A DNA stretch of 35,293 bases from Treponema sp. UBA3870 (GTDB taxonomy: Bacteria; Spirochaetota; Spirochaetia; Treponematales; Treponemataceae): NCBI GenBank assembly GCA_002392275.1, contig DGGQ01000132.1, positions 1-35,293 on the forward strand, given 5' to 3'. The position numbers were made by a program, and so were the translations under genes. Below, piece after piece: positions 15,224 through 23,825 of this stretch. The notes under the pieces were generated by a model. It was given only the letters and a program-made list of their open reading frames with translations. It was not told the DNA's origin and ran no database searches. The stretch's first letter is position 1, and every line of letters begins with the position of its first letter.

Positions 15224-16876
15224 CTAGAACTCCCTGAGCGCGTTTGCTATGCTGAATGCCCTGTCGCCGAATTTTTCTATCTGCCGAACCAGGTCGATGT
15301 AGAGAAGCTCGGTCTTTACGTTTGCGCCGCTTTCGAGCCTCTTTCGGGCTACCTTTTTCAGGTTGTGGCGGAACACGTCAATCTGGGTCTCAATCTCCTT
15401 GGCGATTGTGAGCTTGTCCTCGTCCAGATGCTTGTTGATGTTGGTGCTGACGAAAACCATGCTCTGCCGTGCCAAATCAAGGTAGGGGTCAAGCCGGTCC
15501 ATGTCCTCCTGGTTGAACGACATGTTCTTTTCGATGGACTTTTTCAAAAGCAGCGCGACATTGTAGCAGTCGTCGGTCATTTCCTCCAGGTCGTCAACAA
15601 TCTGCTGGATTATAATGAGGCTTTCTTCCTGTTTTTTGCTGAGGGGAAGTCGTGCGCAGTGTACCAGATAGTTCGTGAGCTTTTCCTTCATCTGGTCGGC
15701 GTAATCTTCCTGCTGTGTCAGACGCTCAAAATGCTCGTCGATAAAGGTCTGGCTCCGGTCTGAGAATCCCTTTTTCACGCCCTCGAACATTTCGGTTACA
15801 AGAACTGTCATGTCCTGTACTTCCTTTTCCGCGCGGACAATATACATGGTTGCGTTTTCGCGTCCACCGGTTTCGTTGAATTCCAGAACATATTCGTTTC
15901 CGTGGCTGGCATCCTTGTCCTTGACCAAGAATTCGACCAGCTTCGTAATCTGGTATGTGAACGGAAGACAGGCAAGGGATGTGATTGTCTTGAGGATTGT
16001 GTGAAGGGCCGCGATGTGGTATGTGATGTTCTCCTCTGGCGCACCCGGAATCACTATGTCAACAAGCTGCAGGAAGGGCGTAAAGAATATGCAAGCAAGG
16101 ATTACGGTGGCAACATTGAAAAGCACGTGGACCATTGCGGTCTGTTTTGCCGCTGAATTTGAGTTCATCGAAGCAAGAACCGCGTCTATGGTTGAACCGA
16201 TGTTGCTTCCTATGACCAGTGCCGCTGCGAATTCCCAGTTGATGAGGCCTCCGTGGGCCATGGTGATTACAATCGCACTTTCAGCCGACGACGAGTGAAT
16301 CAGTGCGGTTATGACGATTCCCGCAATCACCCCGATTATTATGCCGAGAACGCCCATGTCGTTGAACTTCATCAAAAAGTTGAGCGCACCGTTTTTTGGG
16401 TCGATTGTGTCCGAAAGCCAGCTCAGACCGATAAAGAGCATTCCGAATCCCATTATGGCTTCACCGATTGACTTCTTTTTAAGTTTTTTGATTATGGTGA
16501 TTATGTAGCCCAAGCCGAAAATCGGGATTGCGAATGTGGAAATCTTGAAGTTGAATCCAAAGAATACGACCAGCCATGCGGTGATTGTGGTTCCGATGTT
16601 CGCACCGAGAGTTACGCCGACGGACTGCTGTACGGTCATAAGTCCCGCGTTTACGAAGCTGACTTCCATTGCTGTGGTCGCGCCGGATGACTGGATTATG
16701 AATGTCAGTACCAAACCCGTGATGAATCCGAGGAAGCGGTTTCCCGTCATAAAATTCAATGCGGACTGTAGTTTTTCGCCCGCACTTTTCTGTATGCCCT
16801 CGCTCAGCATTTTCATTCCGAAAAGCAAAAACGAGAGGCTTCCAATCAGCTGTAGAATCGTGACAACAAGGTTCAT
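15224..16876 (-). CDS. Na+/phosphate cotransporter (NptA/PNaS type) with PhoU-like domain
   Basis: This 550-residue inner-membrane protein has two inverted Na/Pi-cotransporter repeats. Each carries the family signature: QSSGATT at 62-68 and HSSSAES at 194-200, followed by GANIGTT (91-97) and GSNIGST respectively. About eight to ten membrane segments end near residue 320. Residues about 340-550 form a cytoplasmic helical PhoU-like domain that may regulate transport. The ATG lies 6 nt after a TAGACT -10 with a 17-bp-spaced TTGAAA -35 and no SD. It is monocistronic, without pho genes around it. Phosphate is the family substrate, but transport of phosphate here is inferred. Confidence 0.93.
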   Translation of the reverse strand: MNLVVTILQLIGSLSFLLFGMKMLSEGIQKSAGEKLQSALNFMTGNRFLGFITGLVLTFIIQSSGATTAMEVSFVNAGLMTVQQSVGVTLGANIGTTITAWLVVFFGFNFKISTFAIPIFGLGYIITIIKKLKKKSIGEAIMGFGMLFIGLSWLSDTIDPKNGALNFLMKFNDMGVLGIIIGVIAGIVITALIHSSSAESAIVITMAHGGLINWEFAAALVIGSNIGSTIDAVLASMNSNSAAKQTAMVHVLFNVATVILACIFFTPFLQLVDIVIPGAPEENITYHIAALHTILKTITSLACLPFTYQITKLVEFLVKDKDASHGNEYVLEFNETGGRENATMYIVRAEKEVQDMTVLVTEMFEGVKKGFSDRSQTFIDEHFERLTQQEDYADQMKEKLTNYLVHCARLPLSKKQEESLIIIQQIVDDLEEMTDDCYNVALLLKKSIEKNMSFNQEDMDRLDPYLDLARQSMVFVSTNINKHLDEDKLTIAKEIETQIDVFRHNLKKVARKRLESGANVKTELLYIDLVRQIEKFGDRAFSIANALREF

Positions 16877-16882
16877 GGCACT

Positions 16883-16911
16883 AGTCTAACGAATTTTTCA
16901 TTTTTTTTCAA
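16883..16911 (-). promoter_or_regulatory. Promoter of the Na/Pi cotransporter gene, leaderless geometry
   Basis: TTGAAA (16911-16906), a 17-bp spacer and TAGACT (16888-16883) are followed by 6 nt and the ATG at 16876. The promoter fits almost exactly into the short gap after the MBL gene. No SD is visible. Confidence 0.55.
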
Positions 16912-17607
16912 TTAAAAACCATTTTCGCCGAAGGTAAATCCGTAATATTCGTGGCCGGGGTAGACAAGCGCATCTGGGTGGACGATTTTGTGCAGGGCGG
17001 CAATGGATTTTCGGAGCTGGGCTTCATCTCCAAGCGGAAGGTCGGTGCGTCCGTAGGACCTGTAGAAAAGGGTGTCGCCGGAAATCAAAAGTTTTTGCTC
17101 CGCGTTGTAAAGGCAGACGCATCCGGGGGTGTGTCCAGGTGTTGAGATGATTTTCCATTTCGAAAGTGCATCCCTTGTACTTTGTGCGGCGGAAGAAAAA
17201 CAGTCCAAATCGGCGAGTGTCTTTCCGTCATCAAGAAATCCGTCCGGGGATGGAAGATTTGTCACTGTGGGAAGAAATTCAAGGAAGGACATTTCGGAAA
17301 GCGACCGCTCCTGTAAATCTTCCGACATGGGACCGATAAAAGCTGCGTCGGCCCTGTGAATGAGGATTGGAACATCCGGGTATTCAGACTTGAAATCCTT
17401 TGTGCCTGAAACATGGTCAAAGTGCCCGTGCGTGAGGATTACTGCAACCGGATTCAGATTTTTTTCCTTAAGGCGTTTTACAAGTGAAAATCTGTCTTCG
17501 CTGTAAAGACAGTCTGCGGGATCCACGACAAAGACATCGTTTCCACAAAGCGGAACTATGTAGCTGTTCACATAGAGCGGTCCTGTTGCGATTAAATCAA
17601 TTTTCAT
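16912..17607 (-). CDS. MBL-fold metallo-hydrolase (glyoxalase II-like)
   Basis: This 231-residue cytoplasmic protein has the metallo-beta-lactamase fold. The metal site motif THGHFDH is at 59-65, with further ligands in ISTPGHTPGC, LISGDTLF and VYPGHEYYGF. It resembles glyoxalase II-like hydroxyacylglutathione hydrolases and YcbL-type thioesterases; the substrate is not determined. A GTG at 17619 extends the frame, but the ATG at 17607 has an ideal SD (GGGAGG, 5 nt) and is preferred. A terminator for the upstream RNA-binding gene lies just before it, so its expression is either from read-through or from a promoter I cannot identify. Confidence 0.88.
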   Translation of the reverse strand: MKIDLIATGPLYVNSYIVPLCGNDVFVVDPADCLYSEDRFSLVKRLKEKNLNPVAVILTHGHFDHVSGTKDFKSEYPDVPILIHRADAAFIGPMSEDLQERSLSEMSFLEFLPTVTNLPSPDGFLDDGKTLADLDCFSSAAQSTRDALSKWKIISTPGHTPGCVCLYNAEQKLLISGDTLFYRSYGRTDLPLGDEAQLRKSIAALHKIVHPDALVYPGHEYYGFTFGENGF

Positions 17608-17619
17608 AAGTCCTCCCAC

Positions 17620-17656
17620 AAAAAAACCGGCGATGAAAAATCAACACACCGCCGGC
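17620..17656 (-). terminator. Rho-independent terminator after the RNA-binding protein gene
   Basis: On the minus strand CCGGCG and CGCCGG (17655-17650 and 17632-17627) form a 6-bp GC stem with a 17-nt loop, followed by a T run (A6 on the + strand, 17621-17626). It ends only about 13 nt before the MBL gene start. Confidence 0.65.
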
Positions 17657-17696
17657 TCATTTTCTTCTATTGTTTAGAGTGTTTTAGAGATGCCAT

Positions 17697-18575
17697 TTAC
17701 TGCTGACTGTTGAAGCGTGACTTCACCTGTCCGTCATCTGTCGTCTCAAAAAATGGCTTGATGTTCTCGTCGCTTGCATTTCCTGATGAAACAGAACTCT
17801 GGCGGGCTGCAAATTCGCTCTGCTCAGCCGCAATCTTAGCTGATTCTGATGACTGCGACTCATCCGCGTGTGCTGTGTTGGTCACGTTTTCTGGAATTGG
17901 GTCGTTGTTGATTCCTGGCTCGCTTTCGTTTGATGGAGACTCAACGTCAACACCATCCTCGTCGCCTGCCTTGCGTGAGAATCCAACTGTGAGCTTGCGT
18001 CCCCTGTAGTCGTAACCGTTGAGCGCTGCAATTGTCTTTTCGCAATCCTCGGCATAGAGCTGGACAAATGAGTAGCTGGTCAGCACCTTGATTTCACCGA
18101 TTCTCTCGCGGTCAAGTCCTGCAACTGAAATCAAAAGTCCGAGAAGGTCCCTCGGGAACACACGGCGGTTGCGTCCAATGCTGATGAAAATTGATTTTGC
18201 GACTGACGGGTCTATTGTGACTCTTGGTGTGCGGGCTCTTTCCTCGCGGTCCATATTTTCACGTGGGGAGTGGACATCCATTTTATTCATGCCACGGTCG
18301 GAACGGTCGTTTCTGTCTCTTGAATGGAAGCGGTCGGTTCTGCCTTTTGTTCCAAAGCGGTCACGGTCGTAGCTGCGGTGTCCACCCTGTGCGTTTCTTA
18401 CAAGAAGGGCCGCGACGTACTTTCTTTTTGAAAAGGGAACATTTTTCTTGAACAGCTTATAAGTGGCATTCAGTGCATCGATTTCTCCGTCAGATGCATT
18501 ATCCAATCCCCTCAGTGCTTCAGCCAAAAAAGAAGCGACCTGCTCTTCGTTAACAACATTGGTGTTGTATGCCAT
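17697..18575 (-). CDS. Stand-alone DbpA-type RNA-binding protein
   Basis: This 292-residue protein lacks any helicase core. It combines a helical N-terminus (1-60), an Arg/Asp/Gly-rich low-complexity linker (about 68-112, with repeated DR and RG pairs), a single DbpA C-terminal RNA-binding domain (about 123-200: SIFISIGRNRRVFPRDLLGL, then SYSFVQLYAEDCEKTIAALNG), and an acidic Ser/Glu/Asn-rich tail. DbpA domains normally recognise structured rRNA at the end of DEAD-box helicases. Detached copies probably act as RNA chaperones or as partners of a separate helicase. SD AAGGAG precedes the ATG. A terminator follows. Confidence 0.85.
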   Translation of the reverse strand: MAYNTNVVNEEQVASFLAEALRGLDNASDGEIDALNATYKLFKKNVPFSKRKYVAALLVRNAQGGHRSYDRDRFGTKGRTDRFHSRDRNDRSDRGMNKMDVHSPRENMDREERARTPRVTIDPSVAKSIFISIGRNRRVFPRDLLGLLISVAGLDRERIGEIKVLTSYSFVQLYAEDCEKTIAALNGYDYRGRKLTVGFSRKAGDEDGVDVESPSNESEPGINNDPIPENVTNTAHADESQSSESAKIAAEQSEFAARQSSVSSGNASDENIKPFFETTDDGQVKSRFNSQQ

Positions 18576-18595
18576 AAAAAAACTCCTTTGTTCCT

Positions 18596-18616
18596 GTGTT
18601 CTAAATTTCAGGACAC
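18596..18616 (-). promoter_or_regulatory. 5'-UTR hairpin upstream of the RNA-binding protein gene
   Basis: GTGTTCT (18596-18602) pairs with AGGACAC (18610-18616), with one G-T pair and a 7-nt loop. It lies a few bases upstream of the SD on the minus strand, next to eight T residues. It may affect translation or be a weak terminator-like structure. No clear promoter was seen here. Confidence 0.3.
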
Positions 18617-18643
18617 TAAAAAAAATTGATTAAATCTTTAAGA

Positions 18644-19567
18644 TTAAATCTTTTCGGAAATGCATAAAATAAATCCCGGACCGTTTTTCTTAAATCCATA
18701 CTGTTCAAAAGTCAATCTAAAGGTCTCCGGAACAAGCATTCCCGATGCAAAACAAAAACGAATTCCCCGGTCTGTCAAAGAGGCAAGGCTTTTTGTAAGC
18801 AACATTTTACCTATGCCCAGTCCACGGTAATTCTCTACCACGAAGAAATCCGTAATGATTACGGTTTCCCTTGAATCTGGAGGACAGTTTGAAATCAAGA
18901 GGCATCCGGCAAAATCACCGGACTGAGACCTGCATACAAAGCCCGACTTTTTGTCCTGCCTTGAAATATTGGAATGATGTTTCAATAAAAAAAGCTGTCC
19001 CGCATCCAATTCAGAATCCCCATCCACCAGCGTTTCCAGCCCACTTTCCAAATCGCTTGCGTCGTCCTTTGAAGCGTATTCGGAGAAAACAAAATCGTCC
19101 AGAAGAAGCTCGTCCGTCTCCTGGCTTACATCGGTGTATTCCTCCTCCAGCTTTTCAAGACCCCACGACTCGCGCAGACTGTTGTACCATTCGATAACGC
19201 GCCTCTTCATGCGGTCGTTCTTGAACAAAAACCAGCGGCGCTCCACCTCCGGGTACATTTTTAGAACATTTTTAAAATTCCTGAACACCCCCCTTCCACC
19301 TGAAAGTGCCATACGCAAATCATGGTAAGCTCCCGGTGTATGCAAATTTTCTGTGAAATCTTCCATTAGCTCAAATCCATCGTCGCTAGTCCAACGTGGA
19401 AGAGCATAGAAGGCATCTTCGTCAAGGTTATCTTCCAGTCCGACTTCCTCCATCATCTCGCGTGAGGCCACGGTCCTGTTCCGGGAATCGAAAAACCAAT
19501 CCCCGCTTTGGTCCTCCATTGAGAAAATAATGTCGTCGATAATGGTGTCGGTCAGTTCAAAAACCAT
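18644..19567 (-). CDS. UPF0158 domain fused to a GNAT N-acetyltransferase
   Basis: This is a 307-residue protein with two parts. Residues about 1-150 match UPF0158-type proteins (FELMEDFTENL, ALSGGRGVFRNFKNVL, RRWFLFKNDRMKRRVIEWY). An acidic linker (150-200) joins a GNAT domain (about 205-307) with the acetyl-CoA pyrophosphate-binding loop YRGLGIGKMLL and a beta4-beta5 region VIITDFFVVENY. Neither substrate is known. The fusion suggests the UPF0158 part selects or presents the target to be acetylated. It starts 6 nt after the clpP stop with only a weak SD (AGAAAG), implying co-transcription and coupling with clpP. Confidence 0.82.
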   Translation of the reverse strand: MVFELTDTIIDDIIFSMEDQSGDWFFDSRNRTVASREMMEEVGLEDNLDEDAFYALPRWTSDDGFELMEDFTENLHTPGAYHDLRMALSGGRGVFRNFKNVLKMYPEVERRWFLFKNDRMKRRVIEWYNSLRESWGLEKLEEEYTDVSQETDELLLDDFVFSEYASKDDASDLESGLETLVDGDSELDAGQLFLLKHHSNISRQDKKSGFVCRSQSGDFAGCLLISNCPPDSRETVIITDFFVVENYRGLGIGKMLLTKSLASLTDRGIRFCFASGMLVPETFRLTFEQYGFKKNGPGFILCISEKI

Positions 19568-19573
19568 GGCTTT

Positions 19574-20185
19574 CTAGTTGAGTTCCGAACGCTTCGTTAT
19601 GACCCTGCTGATAAGTCCGTAGTCCTTTGCCTCGTCCGCATTGAGCCAGTAGTCACGGTCGGTGTCCTTGGAAACCTTATCCAGTGCAGTTCCAGTCTCC
19701 TCGGAAATCAGCCTGTTCAACTTGGCCTTTGTCTTTTCGATTTCTGCAGCGTGGATTTCAATATCTGTCGCTACACCCTTCATTCCGCTGGATGGCTGGT
19801 GGATAAGATAGTGGCTGTTCGGAAGTCCAAGCCGTCTTTCCTTCGGGGATGCGAGCAGAATCAATGCGGCAGCCGATGCGACAAGTCCCCATCCGATTGT
19901 GTAGACCGGCGCGTTGATGAAACGGATTGTGTCAAAGATTGCGAATCCGGCATCAACATCCCCTCCGGGGCTATCGATGAAAATATAGATTGGCTTGTCA
20001 TTGTCTGCCTCAAGAATCAGGAGCTGCTTAACAACTTTGTCCGCGTTTTCCTCGTTGATTTCTCCGCTCAAAAGAATCTGGCGGGTTTTAAGGAATTTTT
20101 CAGCAAGTGGATCCGCTCCATCCTCCTTTTTCTTTGATTCCTCTTCTTCGTCCTCGCAGATGATATTTCCAAAATGATTTCTCAT
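19574..20185 (-). CDS. clpP: ATP-dependent Clp protease proteolytic subunit
   Basis: This 203-residue serine peptidase (S14) forms the ClpP barrel that degrades proteins delivered by ClpX/ClpA-type unfoldases. The catalytic triad is intact: Ser104 (WGLVASAAAL), His129 (LIHQP) and Asp178 (TDRDYW), with the oxyanion strand IDSPGGDVDAG at 70-80. The active-site strand reads GLVASAAALIL rather than the usual GQAASMGAFLL, and the N-terminus carries an acidic Glu/Lys-rich extension (residues 11-25). It is therefore a divergent ClpP paralogue, possibly the second ClpP of the cell. SD TGGAG precedes the ATG. It heads a unit with the UPF0158-GNAT gene; no clpX or tig is adjacent. Confidence 0.92.
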   Translation of the reverse strand: MRNHFGNIICEDEEEESKKKEDGADPLAEKFLKTRQILLSGEINEENADKVVKQLLILEADNDKPIYIFIDSPGGDVDAGFAIFDTIRFINAPVYTIGWGLVASAAALILLASPKERRLGLPNSHYLIHQPSSGMKGVATDIEIHAAEIEKTKAKLNRLISEETGTALDKVSKDTDRDYWLNADEAKDYGLISRVITKRSELN

Positions 20186-20298
20186 AAAAACTCCAGAACT
20201 ACAATTTCAAAGTGACCTGCCCTTAAACTGCGGTTTCAGAACAGGCTTGTTTAGAATATATTAAAAAATCTGGTCAATGTCCACAATACAATTGAATT

Positions 20299-22266
20299 TT
20301 ACAGGTCGTCGCCTTTTTCTGCCTGCTGAAGCATGAATCGGGTCTTGTTGTTTGTGGGGTCCAGGGTCAGGGAATACTTCAATGAGCGTATCGCCGAGTG
20401 GTAGTCGTGCATATAGTAGCTCTGTTTTCCCATGCGGTAGAGGATTTCGGCCTTGGTCTGCGGGTCACTTGCCCTTGCTGATGCCCTGTTCAGATGTTCG
20501 AGAGCGACAGCATAAAGTTTGTTCCCAGAATATATGTTGCCCATATTGATGCTTGCGTTGACCACCGCCTCGTTTTGTCCCGACGCTCGGTTGACAGGAC
20601 TTCTGCCTGAGTACAGCTTTATTATGTGGTCGTAGATGCTTTCGGCGGTCTTTATGTCCCCTGAGTACACCGCAAACCAGGCTGCCATCTCACATTCCCA
20701 AAGCTCCAGCTCGTCCAGATGCTCCGATGGAATGAATTTTGGAATCTTTTTTCTTTTTTTCTGGTCCAGCTCGTTCTGGTCGGTGTGGGCTGCATGTTCG
20801 TAGCGTTCAAAAAGCTCCTTCGCGTCTGCATCTTTTCCAGATTCAAGGAGCGTAATCAATGCGAACCTCATTATCTCCTTTGGATACAGGCTTGGTCCAA
20901 TCTCGTTTTTTTCAAGAAGCGGCCAGACCTTTGAGGCTTTTTTTGAATTCTCCATTCCCTTTTCCGCGTTGATAACAAGCTGCTGCTCAAGGACCATCAG
21001 CTCGGGTGTTGGCTCCTTTTCTTCCGCCGCACGTATGAGTTCAAGCGCGTTTTGCACAGAGATGTCCGGGATTTCTCTTTCCCTGTCCATGACCCTTGTG
21101 CTAAGCCCAGCCGCCCGGATGTGTGCCGTCATCATGTCGTCCGCTGGTCTCTCCTGCCGCCTAAGAGCAAACTCACCATAGGATGCGAGCCCAGGCATGT
21201 ATTCGGGGAAAAGGCTGACAACTTCGGCGAGCCTCTTGTATTCAAGAACCTGGTCGTCTTCGCTGCGTGCGTAGTTTGCGCTGTTGACGTATGCCTGTGG
21301 AATGAAATGTGAGGCCTCGTACGCAAAGTTTTTGTCCCCCGCATTCATCGCAAGAAGCTGGTTCCTGACTTTTTCGGCCTCCTCGTCCATTGAGAGGATG
21401 TAGTAGTTGTCGGCAAGCAATGCCCTGTACTGCATGACAACACCGGCTGGAAAATCCTCGTTTTCATGCGGGACCATCGCCGCAAGGCTTTCCGAATAAA
21501 GTCCGCCGTCAAAAAAAACAAGCCCCCAGAAAAGAGCGTCGTCCATATTCACAGTGTGTCCGGGATAAAAAGCCACCCCATCCTGGTAGAGTCCGTCCTT
21601 CATGCAGACTGTGGCGGCGTTCCAGTTCCATCTATATTTTCCGGTCCCAAGATATGCGTCGTTGTAGATTTTGGAAAAACGGCTGTCGTAGAAGACCTCA
21701 TTTTTTCGGGATGGGTCCTTTTTCCATGCTTTGTCCTCTTTTGTTGCCCGTCCACCGAAAAGCTCGTTTGCTGATTTTCCGGATTCAATTGTGTTTTTAA
21801 GAAACGCCTCGGCGTATATTGAGCCATATTTTGTCCCAGACAGATTTTTTGTAATCTTCAGGGCATCGCCGGTTCTGTCCATTTCAATAAGAAGGTTTCC
21901 GTAGACCGCGTTGAGTTCGGCCGCCATTCCCTCCTGTGTTTCTTTTTCCTTTTTGATTGCCTTTTTTATTGTCTTTTCAGCGCGACCATAATCTCCAAGG
22001 TGGAGATAACGCTTGTACACACCAAGCCGGTCGTATGTCGTGGTGGACTGCCTCTCCGCCTGCTCCAGAGCCGAAAAAGCATTCCTGGAGTCCCCCGCGC
22101 TTATATACTTGTCCGCCAAATCAAGAAGCGAGGCAACCGAGCCACCCTCATAGTGGTTGGAACAGGCTGACAGACATGACAAAACCACCGGCACCAAAAT
22201 CAATGTCAGTGGCTTCGCAAACCGTGTGGTGATGTGAAATATCTTACTTCTGTTTTTCAAGTTCAA
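20299..22266 (-). CDS. TPR-repeat lipoprotein
   Basis: This 655-residue lipoprotein has a lipobox (LSCLSAC) at about residues 29-35 and multiple TPR-like helical pairs. These are clearest at 38-110 (ADKYISAGDSRNAFSALEQA, then LGDYGRAEKTIKKAI) and at the C-terminus (ALEHLNRASARASDPQTKAE, then MHDYHSAIRSLKYSLTLDP). It is probably anchored in the membrane facing the periplasm as a scaffold for a multiprotein complex; the partner is unknown. There is no ATG before the lipobox, so translation must start at a TTG, most likely at 22266, 23 bp inside the nusB coding region, with GGAAAG upstream. This implies strict coupling to nusB. Confidence 0.82.
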   Translation of the reverse strand: MNLKNRSKIFHITTRFAKPLTLILVPVVLSCLSACSNHYEGGSVASLLDLADKYISAGDSRNAFSALEQAERQSTTTYDRLGVYKRYLHLGDYGRAEKTIKKAIKKEKETQEGMAAELNAVYGNLLIEMDRTGDALKITKNLSGTKYGSIYAEAFLKNTIESGKSANELFGGRATKEDKAWKKDPSRKNEVFYDSRFSKIYNDAYLGTGKYRWNWNAATVCMKDGLYQDGVAFYPGHTVNMDDALFWGLVFFDGGLYSESLAAMVPHENEDFPAGVVMQYRALLADNYYILSMDEEAEKVRNQLLAMNAGDKNFAYEASHFIPQAYVNSANYARSEDDQVLEYKRLAEVVSLFPEYMPGLASYGEFALRRQERPADDMMTAHIRAAGLSTRVMDREREIPDISVQNALELIRAAEEKEPTPELMVLEQQLVINAEKGMENSKKASKVWPLLEKNEIGPSLYPKEIMRFALITLLESGKDADAKELFERYEHAAHTDQNELDQKKRKKIPKFIPSEHLDELELWECEMAAWFAVYSGDIKTAESIYDHIIKLYSGRSPVNRASGQNEAVVNASINMGNIYSGNKLYAVALEHLNRASARASDPQTKAEILYRMGKQSYYMHDYHSAIRSLKYSLTLDPTNNKTRFMLQQAEKGDDL

Positions 22267-22690
22267 GGTCTTTCCGTACGTTGTCCAAAACTGCGTTTAT
22301 AAACTTAAACGAATCATCGGCACCGTATTCTTTTGCAATGCCGATGGCCTCATCTATCACAATCGTTGGTGAAATGTCTTCGCTCTGGAACATCAGGGAA
22401 AACACGCCTACCCTTAGGATTGCGATGGAAACCTTGTTGACCCTGTTGAAATCCCACTTTTCGGAAAGGTGGGCCTTTATCACAGAATCAATCTCATCAA
22501 TATGGTTGATGGTCCCCGCTATCAATATTCGGGCGAAATCGTATTTTTCTGTATTCTTTTCGCTTTCAGATTCCTGGGAATCATCCTTGTTTGCCCAGTC
22601 CAAAGTCAAGAGACTGTCCAGACTTGCGCCGCCCATTTCGTAGGAGTACATCGCCTGGACTGCCAGTATACGTGCTTTTCTGCGTGACAC
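22244..22690 (-). CDS. nusB: Transcription antitermination factor NusB
   Basis: This 148-residue all-helical RNA-binding factor acts with NusE (S10) in rRNA antitermination. Recognisable elements are SRRKARILAVQAMYSYEM at the N-terminus (the Arg-rich boxA-binding helix), the central KVSIAILRVGVFSLMF, and PTIVIDEAIGIAKEYGADDSFKFINAVLD near the C-terminus. The start is a GTG at 22690, 9 nt after the stop of the SurA-like gene. No in-frame ATG lies upstream of the conserved part. It overlaps the TPR lipoprotein start by 23 bp. Order: SurA-like, nusB, TPR lipoprotein. Confidence 0.93.
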   Translation of the reverse strand: MSRRKARILAVQAMYSYEMGGASLDSLLTLDWANKDDSQESESEKNTEKYDFARILIAGTINHIDEIDSVIKAHLSEKWDFNRVNKVSIAILRVGVFSLMFQSEDISPTIVIDEAIGIAKEYGADDSFKFINAVLDNVRKDLELEKQK

Positions 22691-22699
22691 TTTCCAAAC

Positions 22700-23785
22700 C
22701 TACCATTTGAGGAGAGCGTTAAGTGCGTCCCCTGTCTTTTTGCGCTCAACATTTGCCGGTGTGTCCAGAGACTTTGCGACATCCTCGGCTGCCTGTGCAA
22801 AATACTGTAACTGTTTCTGCTGTGTAATCATTGCTTTGATGTATTCATATACAGTCACATTTGATTCAGGCTGAACGATGTCGGAGATTCCAAGCATCTT
22901 GGCGGATTCCTTTTTCTGCACAACATAGAACTGGTAATCTTCCGAGGTCTCGGTTACATCGCTCACATATCCAACAGCCTTTCCGAACAGTTCCTCCATA
23001 TTCGCGGATGTCCATCCAAGTGCCTGTGCGTATGCGGCTGTTTTTGCAATCCACATGCTTCCTGCCGTGTATTTTGTGCCGTTGTCGGGAGATGACTTTA
23101 TGGCGTTTTCCTTGGACTTGTCCTTGACATACTGGTTGCGGAGGTCCTTTGCTGTCGCCTGTGCCGATGATGCGTTGCTGCCTTTCTGCACAGTCACAAT
23201 AAAGATTTTGGCGGAGTCGTTCCAGACAAAGTTGGAGCGGTTCATGTCAAAGAAGGAGCGGATTTCGGAATCTGTTGCCGCAATCTTTGCAATATCCGAC
23301 TGCTTCATCATGTAGATGTACTGCTGCAGGATGACCTGGTTCTTAAGGGTTTCCTTGTATTCCTTGAGGGCCATGCCTGTCTGTAGTTTTACATATTCCT
23401 CAAGGGTTTTGCCGGTGTTTGCCTTGATAAAGTTTGAAAGCTGGGCTTCCGTTGTGAACTGCTGGTTGAACTGCTGTGAAAGTGAGCTGAGAAAATACTG
23501 GTCAATCTGGCTGTCCGTAATTGCCACTCCCTGCTTTGTTGCCGCCTGGAGTATAAGTTTTTCCTGAATCAGACTGTCAAGAATCTGCCTGCGTGATTCT
23601 GTATCTGTAATAGACTGTCCGTACTGCTTTTCATACAACGCGACCTTTGTCTTCAGCTGCTTAAGAGTAATAGTCTCCGTCTTGTTCAACTTTACTACAG
23701 CAAGTGGTGTCATGTCTCCGCTCTGTGCAAAAACCGATGCCACCAGTGCCAAAGAAAGTGTAATTCCTAGTGCAAAGCGTTTCAT
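22700..23785 (-). CDS. SurA-like periplasmic chaperone/parvulin-type protein
   Basis: This exported protein of 361 residues has a signal peptide (MKRFALGITLSLALVASVFA, cut before QSGD). A SurA-type N-terminal helical domain follows: SRRQILDSLIQEKLILQAAT, TDSQIDQYFLSSLSQQF, then LEEYVKLQTGMALKEYKETL. A C-terminal part at about 190-300 resembles a degenerate parvulin domain (KIFIVTVQKGS, TAGSMWIAKTAAYAQALGW, DYQFYVVQKKES). It probably helps outer-membrane protein folding; isomerase activity is uncertain. Of two possible ATGs (23791 and 23785), the second has the better SD spacing (AGAGGA, 7 nt). It is first gene of the nusB operon. Confidence 0.82.
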   Translation of the reverse strand: MKRFALGITLSLALVASVFAQSGDMTPLAVVKLNKTETITLKQLKTKVALYEKQYGQSITDTESRRQILDSLIQEKLILQAATKQGVAITDSQIDQYFLSSLSQQFNQQFTTEAQLSNFIKANTGKTLEEYVKLQTGMALKEYKETLKNQVILQQYIYMMKQSDIAKIAATDSEIRSFFDMNRSNFVWNDSAKIFIVTVQKGSNASSAQATAKDLRNQYVKDKSKENAIKSSPDNGTKYTAGSMWIAKTAAYAQALGWTSANMEELFGKAVGYVSDVTETSEDYQFYVVQKKESAKMLGISDIVQPESNVTVYEYIKAMITQQKQLQYFAQAAEDVAKSLDTPANVERKKTGDALNALLKW

Positions 23786-23825
23786 GTTCATTCCTCTTAT
23801 CTCAAAAATTTATTTTCGGTAGCGG

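Noticed and set aside
18628..18655. Duplicated GATTAAATCTT at the end of the UPF0158-GNAT gene
   Set aside because: Two short AT-rich direct repeats, one of which contains the stop codon. No hairpin or T-run makes it a terminator, and chance is sufficient.
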